Below are positions 1 through 9,081 of a stretch of DNA of 64,000 nucleotides, piece by piece. How positions within the stretch are numbered: position 1 is the first letter of the stretch; each line of letters opens with the position of its first letter. The stretch lies in NCBI GenBank assembly GCA_008704415.1, contig VXIS01000099.1:1-64000 (forward strand). The letters are read 5' to 3'. Both the position numbers and the translations under genes were made by a program. The notes below the pieces were generated by a model. The model was not told where the DNA came from and ran no database searches. It saw nothing but the letters and a program-made list of their open reading frames with translations. The DNA comes from Sphaerosporella brunnea. Taxonomy: Eukaryota > Ascomycota > Pezizomycetes > Pezizales > Pyronemataceae.

Positions 1-70
1 CGTATCCTCAGCTCTTCCAAACCTCGCACTGCAACTTGCAACAAACAAATCTTCCCTCGGCACTACCGCC

Positions 71-634
71 ATGTCCAAGTCCCGCCCCGCCGCCTCCGCC
101 GGCGCCGCCTCAAACAGCAACAATCCATTAACGATCCTCTCCGCGCTGCCCGCACGGTACCTCCAAACCACGCCCTCACGCACAAAGCTCATCGACGCCT
201 TCCTGCTGTTCCTGATATTCACGGGCGCCATTCAATTCCTCTACTGCGTTCTGGCCGGGAACTACGTATATCCCTCCTCCCTCTCTCTCCCCCCATCCCC
301 GAGATACAAGTTGGCTGATCCCCAATGGCCCAGCCCTTCAATGCATTCCTAGCCGGCTTCACCGCGACAGTCGGGACAGTTCGTGTTGACGGGTGGGTAT
401 CCCCAAACTTAGAGACAATTGGGGCTGATTGAAGGGAAAACAAAAAGTGTCACTGCGTATCCAGAGCAATCCCGAGAACAAGAGCGAGTTCAAAGCTGTG
501 TCGCCGGAGCGGTATGACAAACCACCCCTACGCTGCAAGACAAGGCACGAAGCTGACAAGAGAGTAGTGCGTTCGCCGATTACGTTTTCGGGAGTGTGTT
601 GCTTCACTTTTTCTGCATCAACTTCATTAATTGA
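71..634 (+). pseudogene. OST2/DAD1-like gene, left-arm copy, frameshifted
   Basis: Inverted copy of the intact gene at 6049-6611. Exon 1 starts at the ATG at 71 and encodes the same N-terminus and first membrane segment. In the next exon a run of three G at 373-375 replaces two G of the right copy. This shifts the frame inside the conserved segment that should read TATVGQFVLT. Later exons (around 450-512 and 565-634) are intact and end at the TGA at 632-634. Because the only defect is a one-base change in a homopolymer, this may be a sequencing or consensus error rather than a true pseudogene. Confidence 0.8.
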
Positions 635-903
635 GGTGGTAGCTACCAGGGGTGGAGAGCAGAGGTGCGGTGGCGGATTAACATTCCCTGAGAGTACGAC
701 GGATGGAAGTGTCATCGCGCAGCATAGCATGGATCGCACTACATTGAATTCGAACGAGCGAAGGAAGAAAAGGAAAATTGCGCTGCTGGTTCAAAGCAAT
801 CACACCATCTATTTCCCCCTCTATCGCCACGTGCAGAAGAAAATGCCATATTGAAGATGCTATAAAGATATAAACGAAACCCCTGCGTTCTACGGTATCT
901 CAA

Positions 904-2794
904 CTACTGCGGAAGACCAAAAACCTTGCGAATTGCCAAACCAAACCTCCGGATCGCCTCAGACATGGTATCGAACTGTTTACCAGTCAGTAAGTTAACC
1001 TTGATCGAGTGATCGCATAGGAAAGGAACCCACCTCAGCCGCTGCAAACGTAGCCCGGAAGAAAACCTTCTCTAGCTCGTTCTCCTGGTCCGCCATGAAG
1101 TAGCTACCTGGCGTGACCAACACACCGGAAGCAACCGACGTCCTGAAGACCGCCTGCTCAATCTCGGCAACGCTCTTCTTTCCAAACTCCGGGTGCTTGG
1201 AAACATCCAGGTTGATCCAGTGGAACATTCCAGCAGCTGGGGGAGTCCACGTCGCCACCTCTTTGGGTAGGTGGTCGTCGCAGGCCTTCATCAGCGCATC
1301 CCTTCGGGTGGTGTACTGCACCCGCAAGTTCACCAGCCAGTCAAGGTACCCGCCGTGGCCCCACTCCTCATCCAGCAACCGGTGCAGGATGACCTGCGAG
1401 AAACCCGCCGCGTGCTGCGTTGACACCTCTCCGTGGCGCTGGAGGCGCTCGCACACCTGTGCCGAGGCCACGACCCAGCCGCATCGGGAGCCGGGGGCGA
1501 GGACCTTGGAGAATGAGTCGAGGCGGATGACACGGCCGTCAACATCCATGCTCAGCAGCGAGGGAACAAGGGACTTGAGGAACTCGTCGTGGTTCTTGGG
1601 CAGCGGTGCGGGCTCGGCGCCGGGGCCGGTGTAGGGCTGCATCTGCAGGAAGTAATAGGGCTCGTCTTCGATCAGGATCAGGTCGTGCTTCTGCGCAACC
1701 TTGTAGATTTGTTGTCGACGCTCGCGGCCTTGGGTGGAACCGGTGGGGTTCTGTCCGGTAGGCACGGTGTATAGCAGGAAGGGCTTGCGCGCACCCCGCG
1801 TAGCAACGTCCCAGTTCTCGAGGAGCTCGTCCAGGGCTTCCGCGATCATGCCCTCACTGTCCATCTTGACGCCGACGAATTGCAGCCCAGCGGTGCGAGG
1901 TCTCGACCGCGGTGGCGAAGGTGTACTCTTCGGAAATGACGAAGTCGCCCTTCTCAAGGAACATGCGGTAGACCATCTCGAGAGAGGAAGTGCTACCGGC
2001 GGACAGAGTGCAGGCCCAATCTCTGTAGGGAGGGTTGTGGACAATCTAGTTGCTGTGAGCGCCATTACCGACGACTCGGCATTCCCGGCCATACCTCGGT
2101 GTGCTCCGTCACCCATCTGACCATCTGGGCAGAGCCGGACGCCTGCCCGTAGTTCAGAGCAATGCTAAGGTCGTACGCAGGACTTGCCCTCCTTGACATC
2201 GTGCTTGCCTAGGTGCATGGTTTTTCCGGTGGTCTTGGTCTCCTCTTCCAGGAACTTTCCGACGGCGGGGACCTTGATGTCCATGGACTCGAAGGGGAAG
2301 TATTCGCTCGACGGGAGTCCTCCGCCCAGGGAGATCATTCCTGTCCAAAGTCAGCGGCGAAAAGTGCACGAAACCCCGCCCCCGCCATGCATTTACCTGG
2401 GGTGGCCATGTGTTTGGCCAGACTCTTCAGCACGGTGGACTTGCGCAGCTTGGCCTCCTGGCTCATACGGTCTGTAGAATTTGTCAGACGGCGGTTGGCA
2501 AGGTGTAATTAGGTTGAATCAATTCGTACGATCGAGACGAATGGCCAGCGGCTTGTGAGGTGCCTGAAAAACAAAATCTCAGCTCTGATCTTGAGCGCGA
2601 TCCCGTGGTTGAAAACAAACCGGCGCCTTGAAGAATTCACTGTTGGTGGCAGCAGCCACTCCGCCATTGAGTTTGCCCGCCTTTGCCCTGCGGTTGGGCA
2701 CATCTTCGCAGGTGAGGGGATTCGGGATAGTGACTCCAATGGTGTCGGTCAGCCCATGGACAGCAACGTCCTCGACAGTGGCAGGAGGCGTCAT
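904..2794 (-). pseudogene. ARO8-like aromatic aminotransferase, left-arm copy, frameshifted
   Basis: Inverted copy of the gene at 3885-5776; ATG complement at 2792-2794, stop complement at 904-906. Three one-base differences fall in coding sequence: an extra G at 2180-2181, one base fewer at 1892-1893 and one fewer at 1880-1881. The last two lie 12 bases apart and scramble the segment before the GVKMDSEGM motif. Everything downstream, including the lysine motif SFSKVLAPGSRCGW, is identical to the right copy. All the damage is in homopolymer runs, so the copy may be an uncorrected sequencing artefact instead of a decayed duplicate. Confidence 0.8.
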
Positions 2795-3071
2795 CGTGGG
2801 TGGTATTCGGCGGCGGAGGAGGGGGGGGTGGAGGAGCAAGAGAGAATAGTAGTGAAGAGGAGGAGGAGAACAGTAGTCTGTGTTATCCGTGAAAACCTAC
2901 GGGTCTTTATCGGCAGCGCTGATCCCTGCGGGCCTGCCACTCGGAAGCATGGACAAACAAATACACTGTCTTACCAAGGTATGTAGATAGATCGGTTCCT
3001 CTCCCGACGGAGCTAAAGAGGGTCCAGACTTTCCAGACCGCTGGCCCTGAGCTGGGACCCTTTCGGTCGGG

Positions 3072-3607
3072 CGCGCTGAACTCCCATTCGTCGATGGTTA
3101 GTCATCACCATCGGTCAATCATAGCGTCTTTTGAGAGGAGGAGGAGGAGGAGGAGGAGGAGGAGCTGCTTTGTGACCTGACCTCTGGGCTACATATCCAC
3201 ATGACCTGAATGCGATGTTGATAGTTTTCTTCTTCATGAATTCACCTCGACGCCACTTCATCCTCCTACTCTTTACTTATCCAAGTACCTCGATGTTGTT
3301 TTTTGCAGCCGAGACAGCCCACCGTCGCTTGATTTCCGGCGATACTCATGACTCGACTGAAACTCAGCAAATCTATATGGACAATCGATTGCGTGCCTAG
3401 AGATCAGTCGTATAGCTCGTCACAAAGCATGCATTTCCCCCATCCTCCTCTGCTATCCTCTCTCACGTTATGTAACCCTCACTGACTGTCAAACTAACGC
3501 ACACGTGCACCTCCATGATGGACCACGATGGTTGCACCGATTCCTCAACCCAGCTGACCCGCCAACCCCCCCACCATGGTTCTCGCCCAGTTCAGACGCT
3601 GCTTTTC
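3072..3607. other. Unpaired spacer of the inverted repeat
   Basis: These 536 bases have no partner in either arm. They include an AGG trinucleotide run at about 3136-3164. I see no convincing gene; the longest open frame (3215-3400) has no recognisable features. If the left arm is an artefact, this spacer is simply the last genuine sequence upstream of the ARO8-like gene. Confidence 0.7.
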
Positions 3608-3884
3608 CCCGACCGAAAGGGTCCCAGCTCAGGGCCAGCGGTCTGGAAAGTCTGGACCCTCTTTAGCTCCGTCGGGAGAGGAACCGATCTATCTACATAC
3701 CTTGGTAAGACAGTGTATTTGTTTGTCCATGCTTCCGAGTGGCAGGCCCGCAGGGATCAGCGCTGCCGATAAAGACCCGTAGGTTTTCACGGATAACACA
3801 GACTACTGTTCTCCTCCTCCTCTTCACTACTATTCTCTCTTGCTCCTCCACCCCCCCCTCCTCCGCCGCCGAATACCACCCACG

Positions 3885-5776
3885 ATGACGCCTCCTGCCA
3901 CTGTCGAGGACGTTGCTGTCCATGGGCTGACCGACACCATTGGAGTCACTATCCCGAATCCCCTCACCTGCGAAGATGTGCCCAACCGCAGGGCAAAGGC
4001 GGGCAAACTCAATGGCGGAGTGGCTGCTGCCACCAACAGTGAATTCTTCAAGGCGCCGGTTTGTTTTCAACCACGGGATCGCGCTCAAGATCAGAGCTGA
4101 GATTTTGTTTTTCAGGCACCTCACAAGCCGCTGGCCATTCGTCTCGATCGTACGAATTGATTCAACCTAATTACACCTTGCCAACCGCCGTCTGACAAAT
4201 TCTACAGACCGTATGAGCCAGGAGGCCAAGCTGCGCAAGTCCACCGTGCTGAAGAGTCTGGCCAAACACATGGCCACCCCAGGTAAATGCATGGCGGGGG
4301 CGGGGTTTCGTGCACTTTTCGCCGCTGACTTTGGACAGGAATGATCTCCCTGGGCGGAGGACTCCCGTCGAGCGAATACTTCCCCTTCGAGTCCATGGAC
4401 ATCAAGGTCCCCGCCGTCGGAAAGTTCCTGGAAGAGGAGACCAAGACCACCGGAAAAACCATGCACCTAGGCAAGCACGATGTCAAGGAGGGCAAGTCTG
4501 CGTACGACCTTAGCATTGCTCTGAACTACGGGCAGGCGTCCGGCTCTGCCCAGATGGTCAGATGGGTGACGGAGCACACCGAGGTATGGCCGGGAATGCC
4601 GAGTCGTCGGTAATGGCGCTCACAGCAACTAGATTGTCCACAACCCTCCCTACAGAGATTGGGCCTGCACTCTGTCCGCCGGTAGCACTTCCTCTCTCGA
4701 GATGGTCTACCGCATGTTCCTTGAGAAGGGCGACTTCGTCATTTCCGAAGAGTACACCTTCGCCACCGCGGTCGAGACCTCGCACCCGCTGGGCTGCAAA
4801 TTCGTCGGCGTCAAGATGGACAGTGAGGGCATGATCGCGGAAGCCCTGGACGAGCTCCTCGAGAACTGGGACGTTGCTACGCGGGGTGCGCGCAAGCCCT
4901 TCCTGCTATACACCGTGCCTACCGGACAGAACCCCACCGGTTCCACCCAAGGCCGCGAGCGTCGACAACAAATCTACAAGGTTGCGCAGAAGCACGACCT
5001 GATCCTGATCGAAGACGAGCCCTATTACTTCCTGCAGATGCAGCCCTACACCGGCCCCGGCGCCGAGCCCGCACCGCTGCCCAAGAACCACGACGAGTTC
5101 CTCAAGTCCCTTGTTCCCTCGCTGCTGAGCATGGATGTTGACGGCCGTGTCATCCGCCTCGACTCATTCTCCAAGGTCCTCGCCCCCGGCTCCCGATGCG
5201 GCTGGGTCGTGGCCTCGGCACAGGTGTGCGAGCGCCTCCAGCGCCACGGAGAGGTGTCAACGCAGCACGCGGCGGGTTTCTCGCAGGTCATCCTGCACCG
5301 GTTGCTGGATGAGGAGTGGGGCCACGGCGGGTACCTTGACTGGCTGGTGAACTTGCGGGTGCAGTACACCACCCGAAGGGATGCGCTGATGAAGGCCTGC
5401 GACGACCACCTACCCAAAGAGGTGGCGACGTGGACTCCCCCAGCTGCTGGAATGTTCCACTGGATCAACCTGGATGTTTCCAAGCACCCGGAGTTTGGAA
5501 AGAAGAGCGTTGCCGAGATTGAGCAGGCGGTCTTCAGGACGTCGGTTGCTTCCGGTGTGTTGGTCACGCCAGGTAGCTACTTCATGGCGGACCAGGAGAA
5601 CGAGCTAGAGAAGGTTTTCTTCCGGGCTACGTTTGCAGCGGCTGAGGTGGGTTCCTTTCCTATGCGATCACTCGATCAAGGTTAACTTACTGACTGGTAA
5701 ACAGTTCGATACCATGTCTGAGGCGATCCGGAGGTTTGGTTTGGCAATTCGCAAGGTTTTTGGTCTTCCGCAGTAG
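3885..5776 (+). CDS. Aromatic aminotransferase (ARO8-like, PLP fold type I)
   Basis: Transfers amino groups between aromatic (and probably 2-aminoadipate-type) amino acids and 2-oxoacids using pyridoxal phosphate; expected in the cytosol. Six exons can be joined: the ATG at 3885, short exons ending at about 4056, 4148 and 4283, an exon to about 4583, the long exon to about 5646 and the last to the TAG at 5774-5776. The protein shows the N-terminal ISLGGGLPSSEYFPF segment typical of the Aro8 group, NYGQASG, and the cofactor-lysine motif RLDSFSKVLAPGSRCGW. The family's long C-terminal domain follows. It is convergent with the OST2-like gene and has a pyrimidine-rich leader just before the ATG. 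An inverted, frameshifted duplicate lies at 904-2794. Substrate preference cannot be read from sequence. Confidence 0.88.
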
Positions 5777-6048
5777 TTGAGATACCGTAGAACGCAGGGG
5801 GTTTCGTTTATATCTTTTATAGCATCTTCAATATGGCATTTTCTTCTGCACGTGGCGATAGAGGGGGAAATAGATGGTGTGATTGCTTTGAACCAGCAGC
5901 GCAATTTTCCTTTTCTTCCTTCGCTCGTTCGAATTCAATGTAGTGCGATCCATGCTATGCTGCGCGATGACACTTCCATCCGTCGTACTCTCAGGGGAAT
6001 GTTAATCCGCCACCGCACCTCTGCTCTCCACCCCTGGTAGCTACCACC

Positions 6049-6611
6049 TCAATTAATGAAGTTGATGCAGAAAAAGTGAAGCAACACACTCCCGAAAACG
6101 TAATCGGCGAACGCACTACTCTCTTGTCAGCTTCGTGCCTTGTCTTGCAGCGTAGGGGTGGTTTGTCATACCGCTCCGGCGACACAGCTTTGAACTCGCT
6201 CTTGTTCTCGGGATTGCTCTGGATACGCAGTGACACTTTTTGTTTTCCCTTCAATCAGCCCCAATTGTCTCTAAGTTTGGGGATACCCACCCGTCAACAC
6301 GAACTGTCCGACTGTCGCGGTGAAGCCGGCTAGGAATGCATTGAAGGGCTGGGCCATTGGGGATCAGCCAACTTGTATCTCGGGGATGGGGGGAGAGAGA
6401 GGGAGGAGGGATATACGTAGTTCCCGGCCAGAACGCAGTAGAGGAATTGAATGGCGCCCGTGAATATCAGGAACAGCAGGAAGGCGTCGATGAGCTTTGT
6501 GCGTGAGGGCGTGGTTTGGAGGTACCGTGCGGGCAGCGCGGAGAGGATCGTTAATGGATTGTTGCTGTTTGAGGCGGCGCCGGCGGAGGCGGCGGGGCGG
6601 GACTTGGACAT
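6049..6611 (-). CDS. OST2: Oligosaccharyltransferase subunit OST2/DAD1
   Basis: Small integral membrane subunit of the ER oligosaccharyltransferase complex, which transfers the lipid-linked glycan to Asn residues of nascent proteins. Four exons: the first encodes a Ser/Ala-rich cytosolic start and a membrane segment (KLIDAFLLFLIFTGAIQFLY). The next encode NAFLAGFTATVGQFVLT, then SLRIQSNPENKSEFKAVSPER, and finally FADYVFGSVLLHFFCINFIN before the TGA at 6049-6051. The two C-terminal blocks are hallmarks of DAD1/Ost2 across eukaryotes. The start lies 218 bp from the divergent TMEM14-like gene. A frameshifted inverted copy is at 71-634. Confidence 0.92.
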
Positions 6612-6829
6612 GGCGGTAGTGCCGAGGGAAGATTTGTTTGTTGCAAGTTGCAGTGCGAGGTTTGGAAGAGCTGAGGATACGTTGTGGATTGCGTGGAGGT
6701 TACACAGAACACGTGGAACGGAGTTAGCTAGTAGCTACGGTAAGGTAACCAAGCGCCCTCCGAACTACTGCTTGCTTCTTTACATACATCATCGTTCGAT
6801 ATCATCATCACCACAAAAACCAAACCACA
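6612..6829. promoter_or_regulatory. Shared upstream region of OST2 and the TMEM14-like gene
   Basis: The two genes start 218 bp apart on opposite strands, so this stretch must hold both promoters. Part of it (to 6681) belongs to the inverted repeat; the rest is unique. No clear TATA box is visible. Confidence 0.5.
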
Positions 6830-7284
6830 ATGGCATGTCCCCATCTCCCCCCCCCCCCCCAGAAGCGTCAGCAGGCGCTAACACACTACACAGTCCGACA
6901 TCCCAGCCTTCATCCTCGGCTGCCTCTGCGCCTTCGGAGGCACCATGGGCTACCTGTGCATCCATCCCCTCCGCTGCCTCTTCCGCAACCTTCACTAACA
7001 CACACACGCACCCACACAGCCGCACGGGCTCGGTGCCGTCCATCGCCGCCGGACTCACGGTCGGCGCGCTCTACAACTACGGCGGCTACCGCATCCGGCA
7101 CAACCAGGCGTACGGCGTCGAGACCGCGCTGCTGGCTTCGCTCATCCTTGCTGGCTCGAGTTTTCCGCGCGCCCTGAAGACGCAGAAGCCGCTGCCCATC
7201 GGGTTGTCGGTGCTCGCTGCTTACGGGCTGTTTTATTATGGCGCGCAGTGGAGTCGTGGTGGTGGTGGTGGTGGGGGCCGTTAG
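6830..7284 (+). CDS. TMEM14-family (UPF0136) small membrane protein
   Basis: The peptide SDIPAFILGCLCAFGGTMGY, an intron starting at about 6956, and then RTGSVPSIAAGLTVGALYNY match TMEM14/UPF0136 proteins: about 100 residues, 3-4 membrane segments, Gly-rich helices, often in mitochondrial or organelle membranes. The C-terminus ends in a Gly-rich tail and TAG at 7282-7284. The first exon is unresolved: the ATG at 6830 is followed within seven bases by a possible donor, then a 14-base C run in the intron and an acceptor just before TCCGACATC. The phases do not join cleanly, so either the start is elsewhere or a base is wrong. Function within the family is poorly defined. Confidence 0.72.
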
Positions 7285-9081
7285 AATCGGGGGGTTGGGA
7301 ATTCATGTTCTCATGTTTCCAATACGGGGGACGAGGGTGGGCTCTTTAGCTTCCACTGCGGGTCTGTAGCTATGAACCTTGGTACATATATCTGGACCAT
7401 GACCGAGTGACCATTAGTGATTTGCCCGGCAGGCTAGGCCACATCCCCGGCAGGGGAAAACGCCGAATACTTAAAGCCTCACAATTGGCCCTGTCCGAGT
7501 CCATGTACCACTGTGTATTCTACAAGGAGCTTCCCCAGCATTTGGGGGTTCTGCACTATGGGCCTTTTATGGGCCTTTCCAGGCGGTGGAAGAAAACACC
7601 TCATGCATTATTGCGGCCCTACTCCGCATAGCTGGCCAGGTCTGCAGATTTGCAACGGGTGGTAGCTTAGTTGGCATGGTGCAGCGGCGGTGCTGCTAGC
7701 ACCCGGGAATTAATACTCAAGCCGGCCGACCGAAAGTAGAGGCTCGTATACGTATCCGTATCCGGCGGGGCCATACTGCGCGCATAAAGCAGTTCTCCCG
7801 GGATGCTTTTGGAAAGCCCGCGAGTGCTGCCCGGTGAGGCCGGCAGTTACGGAAAACTCACTCCCCGCATCACGACTCTACTCTCGACAGATCCCCAAAG
7901 AAAAAAAAAAAAAAGAGAGAGAAAACAACTGCGTAAGTACCCCTACGCAAACCGCTTGTAGTTGAAGCATCCTTCGTATATGTACCCAGTTTCGTCCACG
8001 ATGCAACAGAGTGGTTTTCAAGATGATCGCAACCGCGCTGAACGTGCCATTCCCAAGCTTCCCCCCTCCAAAGTCTGCAATTCCACAGAACCATATCATC
8101 ACAACTCCTCACTCGGCATTCCAAACACCCCCCGGCCCGGGCTCCGCAAAGGTGGGCCCACTAGGCAGGCCGCAGGCCATGACCTCATCCCGTGCCTGAA
8201 GCTCGCGATCACGGAACGGGAGCGAGGCAAGCACTACCAGATCCCGAGCTCGGAAAACACGGGCGGAGCCGCCGAGGTTTGGTACATATCAAGAAGTATC
8301 TCACACTACCAGCGAACGTGACTAAGTCCCCAAAATGAAGACGCATTCGATTCACACCACGCCCCAAGTAGAGAAAAAAAGAGAGAAAAAATCCAATGTC
8401 CCCCCGCTTATCCTCAAAATCAGAAAAAAAATAAAGATCTGGTATCTGAAGCATAACAGAACCCTCCGTCCCCTCACCATAAACATGAAAAACGCAGGTC
8501 GGATCAACATTAAATAAGAAAAAAAAGGGCCCTACTTAAGTATTTAAATGGAGGCTGTGGGAATTAAGAAAAAGAAAGTCAGAAAGATATTAAAGTAAGC
8601 CCGCCCCTATCCTCCGTTCACCTGCGCCCCAGAAACCCCATACGAGAAATACAAGCACGCATGATCCCTCCCGCGCCATACAAAAACCCAGACAAAGAGT
8701 AGGTAAAGAAAAGAAAACGAAAGATGCCAGATGAATGCTCGTGAAAAACAAAATGCGAACGGATCTACTCAAGATTTGACCAATGAAATAAAGGAAGGAA
8801 AGCGAAAATATGCAGAAGAGAACTCCATGTAATGGGACATGATAAGCCTTCAGATCCGTGGAAGGTATCAAATCCCACAGATGGACGGAGCGATCCGTCT
8901 ACTCTATTAATTCCCTAGAGAGCGGGTGGGAGTGGGGCCGATCGTGTAACCATCGTTTATCCGTTGGCCCCCACTGCACATCCCTGGTGAAGATCTTCAT
9001 CAAAATAAAAGCAAAGAGGAATATCAAGAAGGAAGACCGTCTGTGCTCTTCCTAGCAAGTTTTGAAGGCAGATGAGCCATA
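7285..9081. other. Intergenic stretch without a supported gene
   Basis: About 1.8 kb between the TMEM14-like gene and the regulator on the other strand. The part from 8320 to 8860 is A-rich on the plus strand with several short A runs, consistent with 3' untranslated sequence of the minus-strand regulator. I found no coding pattern and no convincing tRNA. Confidence 0.5.

Larger units (their letters stand above)
1..3071 (+). repeat. Left arm of a 6.7-kb inverted repeat
   Basis: Base i of this arm pairs with base 6682-i (offset drifting between 6678 and 6683) of the right arm at 3608-6681. The inner boundary is sharp: both arms share the motif CGGTCGGG (3064-3071 and 3608-3615 reversed) and diverge beyond it. 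The outer boundary is not seen because the arm runs off base 1. Comparison shows seven single-base length differences in runs of identical bases and no substitution that I found. The arm holds broken copies of an OST2-like and an ARO8-like gene. A fold-back assembly artefact is my preferred reading; a real inverted duplication is the alternative. Confidence 0.95.
3608..6681 (-). repeat. Right arm of the 6.7-kb inverted repeat
   Basis: Reverse complement of 1-3071. It ends exactly where the left arm meets base 1 of the window (base 6681 pairs with base 1), so the true outer limit is unknown. The right arm is continuous with the rest of the window and carries the intact gene copies. It is therefore the copy to trust. 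Confidence 0.95.

Noticed and set aside
1113..1634. 173-codon frame opposite the aminotransferase, repeated at 5046-5567
   Set aside because: Antisense shadow of the highly biased aminotransferase coding strand, present in both arms for that reason only.
7665..7735. tRNA-like GGTGGTAGCTTAGTTGGC sequence
   Set aside because: It resembles an A box, but there is no T-loop GGTTCRANNCC downstream and the stems do not pair.
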